DNA from: Multivorans sp965116445
Lineage (GTDB): Bacteria; Acidobacteriota; Thermoanaerobaculia; Multivoradales; Multivoraceae
Reading direction: 5' to 3'
DNA: 64,000 nt
Assembly (NCBI GenBank): GCA_965116445.1
Contig: OZ220688.1
Span: forward strand, 2,914,001 to 2,978,000
Shown: positions 56,126 to 64,000 of the stretch, in pieces
Numbering within the stretch: position 1 is the first letter of the stretch
Layout: each line of letters begins with the position of its first letter
Position numbers and translations under genes: made by a program
The notes under the pieces: generated by a model
The model's input: only the letters and a program-made list of their open reading frames with translations
Database searches by the model: none
What the model was told of the DNA's origin: nothing

Positions 56126-57913
56126 ATGCGAGAGTCGCGAGAACACGCAGCGGCCCCCTTGGTTTACCTTGTCGTTCCGGTCGTCCTCGGCCTGCTGGCG
56201 AGCGGCTGCGGCGAGGCGGCGGGCGGTCATTCGGCGGCGCCGGCCGGCGGGACCGCGATGGCAGGCGACCTGTCCCTTGAACCGGGTCCCGCGCCGGTCG
56301 AGTCGCCCCGCTACGGCGGCGAACTGAACGTGGGCACGGTCTACGTCACGCTGTCCGCGCTGTCCTGGGACACGAGGGACTGGAACTGGAAGCAGAACCA
56401 CGACACGGGGATGCTCTACGAGCATTTGTTTGTCGCCGACCTCGATCAGGCGACGGTCCGGGGCGGTGACCAGCGCTTCGTTTCCGAGGCGTACCTGGCC
56501 CCCGAGACGATTCGTGGCGAGTTGGCCGAGAGTTGGGAGTGGGAAGATCCGCTGACCCTGGCGATCCGGCTTCGGCGGGGAGTGACCTTCCCGGACAAGC
56601 CTGATGTCATGAAGTCGCGGGAGTTCGACGCCCACGACGTCGTGTTCAGCTTCGAGCGTCAGCGGGACAGCCCGAAGGCGATCCCGACCTACTTCGACCA
56701 CCTCGACCGCGTGGTGGCCCGCGACGACCACACGGTCGTCTTCGAGTTCGGCGAGTTCAACGCGGAGTGGGACTACCGGTTCGGCTACGGCTACTTCTCG
56801 GGCATCGTGCCGCGTGAACTCGGCGACGTGGACCCGAAGGACTGGCGCAACCTGACGGGCTCCGGTCCCTTCACGCTGGAACGGTTCATTGCCGGCAACT
56901 CGCAGACCTACTTGCGCCGGCCGGACTACTGGGACCGGACGACAATCGGCGGGGAGAGCTACGAGATCCCCTTCATCGACGAACTCACGTACCGCACGAT
57001 CAAGGACGAGGCGACCTACCTCACGGCCCTTCGCACGGGAAAGCTGGACATCCTCGAGTACATCCGCTGGATCGCCGTCGATCATCTGAAGAAGACGACG
57101 CCGGAACTGCGCTGGTCACGGTGGTTGTCGACCGGCGGCACCTTCATGGTCATGCGGGTCGACCAGGCGCCGTTCGACGATGTGAGAGTGCGGCGGGCGA
57201 TGAACCTGGCGGTGAACCAGCGGGAGATCGTCGACCTGTTCTTCGGCGGCAACGCCGAGCTGTTCGCCTATCCGCAGCACCCCACGTTCGAGGGCTACTT
57301 CGAGCCGCTCGAGGCGATGCCGCCTTCCGTGCAGGAACTGTTCGAGTACAAGCCCGAGAAGGCGCGCCGCCTGCTCGCCGAGGCGGGCTACCCCGACGGC
57401 TTCACGTTCAGGATGCAGGTGTCGGCCAACAACTCGATGCGGATGGAGCTGGCGCCGCTCCTGGCCAGCTACCTGGACCGGATCGGCGTGACGATGGAGA
57501 TCGAGGTCATGGAGTACGCGGCCTACCTGTCCATGATGACGACCCGGACCCACGGCCCGGGCTACCTGATGGGCAGCGGCCACGTGAATCCGACGACGAC
57601 GCTGCGCAAGAACTTCGTCACCGGCCAGACCTGGAACCCGTCGATGTGGTCGGATCCGGAACTCGACCGCCGGATCCACGAGATGTTCCTGACCCGGGAC
57701 GAAGTCGAGCGGCAGGAGATCGTGAAGCAGATCACGAAGGAGATGCTCGACGAGGCCCCGTACCTCTGGCTGCCCGTGCCCTACATCTACACGGCCTGGT
57801 GGCCGTGGGTGAAGAACTACGGCGGTGAGCTGCGCGCCGGTGCGGTGCGCCCCGGTCCGATCTACGCGCGGCTGTGGATCGACCAGGAGATGAAGCGCGA
57901 GATGGGCTTCTGA
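56126..57913 (+). CDS. Extracellular solute-binding lipoprotein, family 5
   Basis: The 595-residue protein has a lipoprotein signal (VVLGLLASGCGEAAGG) and a family 5 fold: SPRYGGELNVGT, GMLYEHLFV, GSGPFTLERFI, FDDVRVRRAMNLAVNQREI, and the C-terminal YLWLPVPYIYTAWWPWVKNY. It collects peptides or similar solutes and delivers them to the two permeases encoded upstream. The start is 3 bp after the dppC-like stop. It is longer than typical DppA, with extra aromatic segments. Confidence 0.9.
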   Translation: MRESREHAAAPLVYLVVPVVLGLLASGCGEAAGGHSAAPAGGTAMAGDLSLEPGPAPVESPRYGGELNVGTVYVTLSALSWDTRDWNWKQNHDTGMLYEHLFVADLDQATVRGGDQRFVSEAYLAPETIRGELAESWEWEDPLTLAIRLRRGVTFPDKPDVMKSREFDAHDVVFSFERQRDSPKAIPTYFDHLDRVVARDDHTVVFEFGEFNAEWDYRFGYGYFSGIVPRELGDVDPKDWRNLTGSGPFTLERFIAGNSQTYLRRPDYWDRTTIGGESYEIPFIDELTYRTIKDEATYLTALRTGKLDILEYIRWIAVDHLKKTTPELRWSRWLSTGGTFMVMRVDQAPFDDVRVRRAMNLAVNQREIVDLFFGGNAELFAYPQHPTFEGYFEPLEAMPPSVQELFEYKPEKARRLLAEAGYPDGFTFRMQVSANNSMRMELAPLLASYLDRIGVTMEIEVMEYAAYLSMMTTRTHGPGYLMGSGHVNPTTTLRKNFVTGQTWNPSMWSDPELDRRIHEMFLTRDEVERQEIVKQITKEMLDEAPYLWLPVPYIYTAWWPWVKNYGGELRAGAVRPGPIYARLWIDQEMKREMGF

Positions 57914-57966
57914 TGGCGGCGGGGAGCTCTGGGCGGCCTGTCGCCGGTGGAGGCGTCTGAGTCGTC

Positions 57967-58959
57967 GTGACGGAACCTCTGCTCCGGATCGAGAATCTGG
58001 ACGTCGCGTTCCGCGGCGGCTTCGGCAACCGGCCGAAGGTCAGGGCGGTCACGTCGCTGTCGCTCGATGTCGCGCCGGGCGAGACGCTGGCGATCGTCGG
58101 CGAAAGCGGCTCGGGCAAGAGCGTCACGGCGCTCTCCATCCTGCGGCTGATTCCCGACCCGGGACGGATCGAGAACGGCACGATCCTGTTCGAGGGCCAG
58201 GACCTCCTGGCGCTCGACGATGCCGGCATCCGATCGGTGCGGGGCAACCGGATCGCGATGATCTTTCAGGAGCCGATGTCCTCGCTCAATCCGGTGCTGA
58301 CGATCGGCCGGCAGGTCGCCGAGCCCCTGAGGCTGCACCGCGGGCTCAGCCGGAGGGAGGCCCTCGAACAGGCGGTGGAACACCTCGACTCGGTTGCCAT
58401 TCCCGACGCCCGGAAGCGGCTTGGCGACTATCCCCACCAGTTCTCGGGCGGCATGCGCCAGCGGGTGATGATCGCGATGGCGCTCGCCTGCCATCCGCGG
58501 CTGCTGATCGCCGACGAGCCGACGACGGCGCTCGACGTGACGGTGCAGGCGCAGATCCTCGAACTGCTCAAGGAGCGGACCCGTGAGGCCGATTCGGCGC
58601 TCATTCTGATCACCCACGACCTCGGCGTGGTCGCGCGCTATGCCGACCGGGTGGCGGTCATGTACGGCGGCCGGATCGTGGAGAGCGGGCCCGCGGCGGC
58701 CCTCTATGCCGACCCGCGCCATCCGTATACCCAGGGGCTGCTGCGGTCCGTCCCGCGGCTCGATGGCGACTGCGGCGGCCGCCTCGACTCGATCGAGGGC
58801 CAGCCGCCCGATCTTGCCGCGCTTCCGGCGGGATGCGCCTTCGCGCCGCGCTGTCCGTATGCACACGATCGTTGCCTCGTCGCGCCGCCGCCGCTCGAAG
58901 CTGCGGCCGGCGGGCGGGCCTGGGCCTGCTACGGCTACGAACAGGAAGCTGCGTCTTGA
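57967..58959 (+). CDS. Oligopeptide-type ABC transporter ATPase (DppD-like)
   Basis: A GTG at 57967 gives 330 residues with Walker A GESGSGKSVTALSIL, signature FSGGMRQRVMIAMAL and Walker B LLIADEPTTALD, and the peptide-transporter tail GCAFAPRCPYAHDRC with cysteines for an iron-sulfur-like site. It powers the importer with the next ATPase. Its stop overlaps the TTG start of that gene (TTGA). Confidence 0.92.
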   Translation: MTEPLLRIENLDVAFRGGFGNRPKVRAVTSLSLDVAPGETLAIVGESGSGKSVTALSILRLIPDPGRIENGTILFEGQDLLALDDAGIRSVRGNRIAMIFQEPMSSLNPVLTIGRQVAEPLRLHRGLSRREALEQAVEHLDSVAIPDARKRLGDYPHQFSGGMRQRVMIAMALACHPRLLIADEPTTALDVTVQAQILELLKERTREADSALILITHDLGVVARYADRVAVMYGGRIVESGPAAALYADPRHPYTQGLLRSVPRLDGDCGGRLDSIEGQPPDLAALPAGCAFAPRCPYAHDRCLVAPPPLEAAAGGRAWACYGYEQEAAS

Positions 58960-60041
58960 TCGGGGAAGTCAAGGCGCCCGCCGGCGAGAAGGGCGGGGCG
59001 GCTTCCTCCTCCGGCCGGCGCGCACTGCTCCGGGTCGAGAATCTGAAGGTCCACTTCCCGGTCACCGAAGGGGTGCTCATGCGGCGCCGCGTCGGATCCG
59101 TCAAGGCGGTGGATGGCGTGTCTTTCGACCTCCGGCGAGGCGAGACCTTCGGCCTGGTGGGGGAGAGCGGCTGCGGCAAATCGACGACGGCGCTTGCGAT
59201 CCTGCGCATGCAGGAGCCGACCGCGGGCCGCATCGTCTTCGACGGCGAGGACATCACGCAAGCCAGCCAGAGCCGGCTGCGGCCGCTTCGCCGGCGGATG
59301 CAGATGGTCTTCCAGGATCCGTTCGGGTCGCTCAATCCGCGGATGCGGGTGCGGGAGATCGTCGGCGAACCGCTCAAGGTCCATGGCGTGGCGGGGAGCC
59401 GCCGCCGCTTCCGGGAGCGGGTCGCGGAACTGCTCGACCTGGTCGGCCTGCTGCCGTCGATGGCCGATCGCTACCCGCACCAGTTCTCCGGCGGTCAACG
59501 CCAGCGGATCGGCATCGCCCGGGCTCTGGCACTCGAGCCCGATCTGCTGATCTGCGACGAGGCGGTGTCGGCGCTCGACGTCTCGATTCAGGCTCAGGTG
59601 CTCAACCTGTTGAACGACCTGCAGGCGAAGCTGGGGCTGACGTACCTGTTCATCGCCCACGACCTGTCGGTCGTGCGCCACATCAGCGACCGGATCGGGG
59701 TGATGTACCTCGGTCGGATCGTCGAGATCGCGACGCGGGACGAGCTGTTCGAGCGGCCGAGACATCCGTACACCGAGGCTCTCCTCGCCTCCGTACCGAC
59801 GCCGGATCCCGCGGTGGAGGCGGCGAGGGCGCACCACCTGATCGCCGGCGAAGTGCCGAGCGTCCGCAACCCGCCGTCCGGCTGCCGCTTCCACCCGCGC
59901 TGCCCGAAGGCGCTCGACGTTTGCGATCGCACGGAGCCCCTGCTCGAGGCGGTCGGGCCGGCGCGGGTCGCCTGCCACCTGTACCCTGATTCGTCGCCGC
60001 TCGCCGGCGGCGCCGGCCAGGCCGGGGACCTGGTGGTTTGA
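58956..60041 (+). CDS. Oligopeptide-type ABC transporter ATPase (DppF-like)
   Basis: A TTG at 58956 overlaps the upstream stop and gives 361 residues. Walker A is GESGCGKSTTALAIL, signature FSGGQRQRIGIARAL, Walker B LLICDEAVSALD, and the tail has GCRFHPRCPKALDVC. It is the second ATPase of the importer. The N-terminus has about 25 extra residues before LLRVENLKVHFPV. Its stop overlaps the TTG of the MFS gene, so five genes in this stretch may be translated in a coupled chain. Confidence 0.92.
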   Translation: MIGEVKAPAGEKGGAASSSGRRALLRVENLKVHFPVTEGVLMRRRVGSVKAVDGVSFDLRRGETFGLVGESGCGKSTTALAILRMQEPTAGRIVFDGEDITQASQSRLRPLRRRMQMVFQDPFGSLNPRMRVREIVGEPLKVHGVAGSRRRFRERVAELLDLVGLLPSMADRYPHQFSGGQRQRIGIARALALEPDLLICDEAVSALDVSIQAQVLNLLNDLQAKLGLTYLFIAHDLSVVRHISDRIGVMYLGRIVEIATRDELFERPRHPYTEALLASVPTPDPAVEAARAHHLIAGEVPSVRNPPSGCRFHPRCPKALDVCDRTEPLLEAVGPARVACHLYPDSSPLAGGAGQAGDLVV

Positions 60042-61399
60042 CCGTTTCGCCCGAATCTGGACGAAGGTTCTACGGCTGGCCGATGGTCGCCGTGGGCTTC
60101 CTGACCTACGGCCTGGGCATCGCTCCGGCGTACTACGGCCTGGGCATCTTCGCGTCGTCGTTGATCGCCGATCTGGAGTTGACCCGCCAGCAGATCGGCC
60201 AGATGTTCGGGGCGTTCACGTTCACGTACGGCCTGGTCAGTCCGGTCGCGGCGACGGTCATCCGTCGTTGGGGCATCCGGGCTACGGTGACCGCGGGTGC
60301 GCTATGCGGCGCCGGCGGCTTCTGGCTGGTGAGCCAGGCGACGAGCGCGACCGAGCTGTACGTCGGATACTCGCTCGTCGGCGGCATCGGGATCGGTTTC
60401 TCGACGCTGCTGCCCGCCCAGACGATCCCGGTCTTCTGGTTCCGCAAGTTCCGGGCGCGGGCGATGGCGATCGTTCTGTCCGGCGCCGCGATCGTCGGCA
60501 TGCTGTGGTCGCCGGCGGCCGGGCTCGTGCTCGAGTCGTGGGACTGGCGGGTCGGCTGGCAGATCGTCGCCGGGATCTCCCTGTTCGTCGCGGCGATCGC
60601 CGTTCTCTTCATCCGGAACCAGCCTGGTGACATCGGTCAGCGTCGCGACGGACTGCCGCCGGTCGAGGCTGGCGGTCCGGCCGCGGCGGGTTCCTTCCCG
60701 GATGCCGGCCAGATGGCCGGCGCACCCAGTGACTTCGGCGAGCCGGGTCGGCCGGCGGCGAGCAGTGCGGAAGCGGCCGACGGGTCGGTTCCCAAGGGCG
60801 TCGTTGTGCGCGCTCTGCGCACTCCCCAGTTCTGGGTAGCCACCTTCGCGACGGCGGGGAACAGCGTTCCGTGGCGGGTCGTGTCCGCCCACGGCGGGCT
60901 CCACCTGGAGGATCTCGGCTTTGAGCCGCTTGCCGCGTCGGTCATCCTCGGCGTCCGGGTGGGGTCCAGCCTCTTCGGCCGGCTGACCGGCGCGCTGGGA
61001 GACTTCATCGCGCCGACGCGCCTCCTCGCACTTGCCCTGCTGGTCACCGCGGCCGCTCTGTCGGTCTTCGTGTCGGCCACCTCTTCGGCGGTGGCGTACG
61101 CCTGCGTCTTCGCCCTCGGCGTCGCCTACGGCGCTGCGTACACGAGCGAGGCGGTCGTGTTCGGCTGGTTCTTCGGGCGGGCGGCGTTTGTCGGCACGAC
61201 GGGCGTCCGGATCGCGCTGATCGGCGCCATCGGCGCTCTCGGACCGATCCTGGCCGGCGGCGCGGCGGATCGGACGGGCTCCTACGCGGGAACGTTCTGG
61301 TTCCTCGCCGGACTGGCGGTCCTGGGCGCGGCGTCGATCTGGTTCTGCCGGCCGCCGGACCGGGCGCTGTTGACGGGCGAGCGACAGACGGGGCGGTAG
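60038..61399 (+). CDS. MFS transporter (monocarboxylate / oxalate-formate antiporter type)
   Basis: The 453-residue protein starts with TTG overlapping the DppF-like stop. It has about 12 membrane segments, the early FYGWPMVAVGFLTYGLG, motif GAFTFTYGLVSPVAATVIRRWG, and a variable central loop (about 205-255) rich in Ala, Gly and Pro. FYGW and similar signatures belong to the oxalate/formate and monocarboxylate carrier groups. It probably moves a small organic acid. It is part of the same transcript as the importer. Confidence 0.85.
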   Translation: MTVSPESGRRFYGWPMVAVGFLTYGLGIAPAYYGLGIFASSLIADLELTRQQIGQMFGAFTFTYGLVSPVAATVIRRWGIRATVTAGALCGAGGFWLVSQATSATELYVGYSLVGGIGIGFSTLLPAQTIPVFWFRKFRARAMAIVLSGAAIVGMLWSPAAGLVLESWDWRVGWQIVAGISLFVAAIAVLFIRNQPGDIGQRRDGLPPVEAGGPAAAGSFPDAGQMAGAPSDFGEPGRPAASSAEAADGSVPKGVVVRALRTPQFWVATFATAGNSVPWRVVSAHGGLHLEDLGFEPLAASVILGVRVGSSLFGRLTGALGDFIAPTRLLALALLVTAAALSVFVSATSSAVAYACVFALGVAYGAAYTSEAVVFGWFFGRAAFVGTTGVRIALIGAIGALGPILAGGAADRTGSYAGTFWFLAGLAVLGAASIWFCRPPDRALLTGERQTGR

Positions 61400-61430
61400 A
61401 TTGCCGGGGTCCCACGAAGGAGGAACTCGC

Positions 61431-61538
61431 ATGGGTAAGCGCAAGGCGCCGGTAGCAGTGCTCGCCATCGTCGTGCTGGCTGGCGGCGGAGACATCGGGC
61501 GGCTGACTCCGGCCGAACGGCGGCAAGCGATCCCTTGA
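61431..61538 (+). CDS. Possible 35-residue peptide with good ribosome site
   Basis: AAGGAGGAACTCGC precedes ATG at 61431, giving 35 residues that begin MGKRKAPVAVLAIVVLAGGG and end TPAERRQAIP. A basic start and a hydrophobic segment resemble a signal peptide, so this may be the truncated start of a former exported protein. Its stop overlaps the TTG start of the next gene (TTGA). It lies in the gap between the MFS gene and the oxidoreductase. Confidence 0.4.
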   Translation: MGKRKAPVAVLAIVVLAGGGDIGRLTPAERRQAIP

Positions 61539-62395
61539 CCATCGCCACTCTCGGTTTGCTCCATCCCGGAGCGATGGGTGTCACGGTCGGCGCCGCGGTG
61601 GCGGAAACGGTCCGGGTGGTTTGGGCCTCCGAGGGGCGCAGCCGGGACACCCGTGCCCGGGCCGAGGGCGCCGGCTTCGAGGACGTGGAGACGCTGCGCG
61701 CCGTGACCTCGGCGGCCGATGCCGTGGTCTCCGTCTGTCCTCCCCACGGCGCCCTGGCGCTTGCCGAGGCGGTCGCGGAGACCGGCTACGACGGTCTGTA
61801 CCTCGATGCGAACGCCGTGTCCCCGGCCACCGCCCTCGAGATCGGACAGGCCGCCGTTGGGAGCGGCGCACGGCCCGTGGACGGCGGCATCGTCGGCCCG
61901 TCGGCGGTTGGACCCGGCACGACGCGCCTCTACCTCTCCGGCGACGGTGCACCGGAGATGGCGTCCCTGTTCGCCGGTTCCCCGCTCGAGGCGATCGACC
62001 TCGAAGCGGAGATCGGCGCCGCCTCGGCGCTCAAGATGTGCTACGCGGGATTCACCAAGGGGAGCGCGGCGCTACTGCTGGCCCTGCGCGCCGCCGCGCG
62101 CGCCTACGGTGTCGAGGACGGCCTGCTAGGCGAGTGGGCCCGCTCTCAGCCTGACCTGGAGAAGCGCAGCACGCGGTCGGCCTCGGCGACGGCGCCGAAG
62201 GCATGGCGTTTTGCCGGCGAAATGGAGGAGATCGCCGACACGCTGGCGGCAGCCGGTCTGCCTGAGGGCTTTCACCGGGCCGCGGCCGAGGCCTACCGCC
62301 GGCTGGCCGTATTCCGGGGCGAGCCGGAGGGCGTGTCGGTCGAGGACGTGGTTGCGGCTCTGCTGGGCGGCAACAGGACTGCCCGAGAGGACTAG
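61535..62395 (+). CDS. NAD(P)-dependent oxidoreductase, 6-phosphogluconate-dehydrogenase-like with DUF1932
   Basis: The 286-residue protein has a Rossmann N-terminus (LGLLHPGAMGVTVGAA), with AVVSVCPPHGALALAEAV, the DGGIVGPSAVGPGTTRLYLS segment and the helical C-terminal DUF1932 domain (SALKMCYAGFTKGSAALLLAL). Such enzymes oxidise beta-hydroxy acids, and the Lys in KMCYAGFTKG is the likely catalytic residue. The TTG start overlaps the small peptide stop. Convergent with the ATP-PPase/AraC gene, with only 2 bp between the stops. Substrate unknown. Confidence 0.82.
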   Translation: MTIATLGLLHPGAMGVTVGAAVAETVRVVWASEGRSRDTRARAEGAGFEDVETLRAVTSAADAVVSVCPPHGALALAEAVAETGYDGLYLDANAVSPATALEIGQAAVGSGARPVDGGIVGPSAVGPGTTRLYLSGDGAPEMASLFAGSPLEAIDLEAEIGAASALKMCYAGFTKGSAALLLALRAAARAYGVEDGLLGEWARSQPDLEKRSTRSASATAPKAWRFAGEMEEIADTLAAAGLPEGFHRAAAEAYRRLAVFRGEPEGVSVEDVVAALLGGNRTARED

Positions 62396-62397
62396 GA

Positions 62398-63483
62398 TCA
62401 GTTGCGCTCATTCCGTAGCTGCGACCGGAACCGGGACGGAGTGTAACCGAATCTCCCCTGGAACAGCCTGCGGAACGTGCGTTCTGAGCCGAAGCCGACG
62501 GCCTCGGCCACTCGACCGATTGGTTCGTTGTGGTCGCGGAGGAGGGCGACGGCTCGCTCGAGGCGACGGCCGACCACCCAATCGTGGAGCGACTGGCCTG
62601 TGGCTTCGCGAAAGAACCTCCCGAACCCCCCGACACTCATCGCAGCGACGGGCGCCAGCGTGGACAGATCGAGAGGGTCCTCGAGATGTTGATCGACATG
62701 CTCGCGAACCCGGCGCAGCCTGGCGTAGTAGTCGAACGGGTCGTTGCCGACCTTTGGACGTCGGTCCGCTTCCACCTTCGGTTCTCGATGGGATTCCTCC
62801 ATCTCCGCGAAGGCGAAGCCGTAGCACTCGATCCTGCCGCCGGAAATCGTCGGAACGCGCGACGGCCAGTCAGGGGCCCATTCGACGAACGTGTGGAACT
62901 CGCCGTCCTCGCCACAGGGGTCGACGCCTCCGGGCAGCGCCGCCACAAAGTCCTCGTCGAAGCGGCAACCCGCCCGATCTGCCGGCAATCGGTCCGCTTC
63001 CACGGAACACACCCTCGCCTTCAGACCGGCCCTCACTAGCTCCGCGACGTGGTCGGCCGGGTCGCGGCCCCACAGCGGAAACACGGGGTGGAGTCCGATG
63101 CGGTCGAGAAGCGCCGAACGGCGCCGCATGGCCCGGCCCGGGAGAAGCTCGCTGAACGCAACGGACTCTCCGTGGTCTCCCTGGCACAGACAGAGGAGGC
63201 CCTCCGCGATGGCGGTCTCGTGATCGTTCTCGGCGGCGAACCAGTCGAACTCGATGGTGTGGAGAGGAAGGCCGACCACGGCCGCCTGCCTCTCGATCAA
63301 GTGTCGGCGGACTCCGTGCATGGCTACCCGGCCGTTGCGCCGGTTGACCTGGGTCACGAGCCCGCGTACTTCCCACTGCGGATCGTTCCGTAGCATGTGC
63401 AGGGCCCACGCCGAGTCCTTGCCGCCGCTCCACCAGAGCCAGACGGGTTGATTGCGCGGGCCTGGGCGGTTCGTCGACAGCAT
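62398..63483 (-). CDS. Fusion of a Dph6-type ATP-pyrophosphatase domain with an AraC-type DNA-binding domain
   Basis: The 361-residue protein has two parts. Residues about 10-230 form an adenine-nucleotide alpha-hydrolase domain related to diphthine-ammonia ligase: PP-loop WWSGGKDSAWALHML (SGGKDS at 19-24), FPLWGRD at 135-141, and the family signature DPCGEDGEFHTFV at 188-200. Residues about 257-357 form an AraC HTH domain (LAPVAAMSVGGFGRFFREAT; IGRVAEAVGFGSERTFRRLF). Both halves are in one uninterrupted frame, and the join is a charged linker (EESHREPKVEADRRPK). No such regulator is familiar to me, and targets and ligand are unknown. Confidence 0.85.
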   Translation of the reverse strand: MLSTNRPGPRNQPVWLWWSGGKDSAWALHMLRNDPQWEVRGLVTQVNRRNGRVAMHGVRRHLIERQAAVVGLPLHTIEFDWFAAENDHETAIAEGLLCLCQGDHGESVAFSELLPGRAMRRRSALLDRIGLHPVFPLWGRDPADHVAELVRAGLKARVCSVEADRLPADRAGCRFDEDFVAALPGGVDPCGEDGEFHTFVEWAPDWPSRVPTISGGRIECYGFAFAEMEESHREPKVEADRRPKVGNDPFDYYARLRRVREHVDQHLEDPLDLSTLAPVAAMSVGGFGRFFREATGQSLHDWVVGRRLERAVALLRDHNEPIGRVAEAVGFGSERTFRRLFQGRFGYTPSRFRSQLRNERN

Positions 63484-63944
63484 GGAGGCGGCGATTCTAC
63501 GTTGCCTGTTTCTGCATGCGCTTCGCTTCCCGATCGGCCGCGCCGTGGACCTTGGCCGGTGCTCCTGGCCGGTTCTTGTATCCAGTTGGCCGCAACTGGT
63601 GTTCTCTTGGCCGGACTGCTTGTCGCCGGCTCGCTAGCGTGAATGGGACAAGACAACCCTCGGCTCACGGCTTCGACGGAGGCCTGATGCTGCCGAGGCG
63701 CGAACAGAGGAGGATCCTCGTGATGTACGTTCCTTGGTGTCGCGCCGCCGCTCTTTCGGGCTTCCTGACAGCGGAGGGGCTGGTCCCGTTCTCGGCGTAC
63801 CTCTTCGGCACCAACGCGACCCGGGTTACGGACGGCAGCGGGCAGGGGAGGCCCGCGCCGCGAGAGTCACCGGGGCAACCGCCTCTGCCCGCGGTTGGTC
63901 GATCGCTTGCTCGCCGTGGTCGCGGGTCCTCCACGGCAGCTTAC
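63484..63944. other. 460-bp stretch without a confident gene
   Basis: No gene, tRNA or known riboswitch was recognised. The stretch holds several TTGGCCG/TGGCCGG repeats (63550-63620) and GC-rich complementary pieces near 63840-63900 (GGGCAGGGGAGG with CCTCTGCCC). It is the promoter side of both the ATP-PPase/AraC gene and the plus-strand gene that begins at 63945. Confidence 0.4.
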
Positions 63945-64000
63945 ATGAGGCGTCTATTGATCGCTGCGCTGGTTACTGCGTGCTTCTCTTGGCCAAGCGC
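63945..64000 (+). CDS. N-terminus of an exported protein (cut by window edge)
   Basis: An ATG at 63945 begins MRRLLIAALVTACFSWPS and runs off the window. Two arginines and a hydrophobic stretch look like a signal peptide or lipoprotein signal. Nothing else can be said from 18 codons. Confidence 0.4.
   Translation, partial: MRRLLIAALVTACFSWPS

Noticed and set aside
63651..63944. Cobalamin, TPP or c-di-GMP riboswitch before the last gene
   Set aside because: Some fragments looked suggestive (GGGGCAACC), but the conserved cores of these riboswitches were not found.

Overview
The window is a high-GC bacterial chromosome segment, most likely from an Acidobacteriota member. The best lineage clues are four large VWFA proteins of the type described from Acidobacteria (one fused to a GWxTD domain) and a lone conserved 'DPPNGRIP' family protein. 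LpxD shows an LPS outer membrane, and several predicted lipoproteins and secreted quinoproteins fit a free-living or symbiotic heterotroph. Class-level placement cannot be made from the sequence alone.

Layout. 0-4.1 kb is core: the start of hrcA (minus), then nrdR, lon and thiL on plus. At 4.1-5.0 kb lies an unusual protein with three HTH modules. 5.0-14.3 kb is an accessory island: a frameshifted IS1634-type transposase with a near-consensus promoter, a frameshifted PD-(D/E)XK nuclease-like gene, a complete IS21 element (51-bp terminal repeats) inserted at the 5' end of an IS110/IS1111-type transposase, and an MNT/HEPN toxin-antitoxin pair whose HEPN half carries two frameshifts. 14.4-26.9 kb is mostly minus strand: tag, a GWxTD/VWFA protein, an acyl-CoA carboxylase beta subunit, lpxD, an amidohydrolase, gloB, an enolase-superfamily enzyme, and a three-gene cluster of PQQ dehydrogenase, XoxJ-like binding protein and cytochrome c. 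27-32.6 kb holds a methyltransferase, a multi-pass membrane protein and a solitary molybdopterin hydroxylase subunit. At 32.7-33.0 kb is a small independent minus-strand transcription unit. 33-39.2 kb is core-like: RNase E/G, HflX, a thioredoxin-like protein, a DCC protein and a phosphopantetheinyl transferase.

39.2-40.5 kb is a second accessory patch: a Xre/RES toxin-antitoxin pair and a broken DUF4143 fragment over which the following S15 hydrolase reads in antisense. 42.5-46.7 kb has a second quinoprotein and a bifunctional beta-oxidation enzyme. 47.4-54.1 kb is a tandem array of three paralogous VWFA proteins. 54.2-62.4 kb is a plus-strand operon-like run for a peptide-type ABC importer (two permeases, lipoprotein, two ATPases), an MFS carrier and a 6-phosphogluconate-dehydrogenase-like enzyme, with several stop/start overlaps. 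The window closes with an unusual fusion of a Dph6-type ATP-pyrophosphatase to an AraC DNA-binding domain.

The items most worth following up are the ATP-PPase/AraC fusion, the small transcription unit at 32.7-33.0 kb, the triple-HTH protein, the non-coding 3' part of the IS110 element, and the concentration of one-base indels in the accessory patches.
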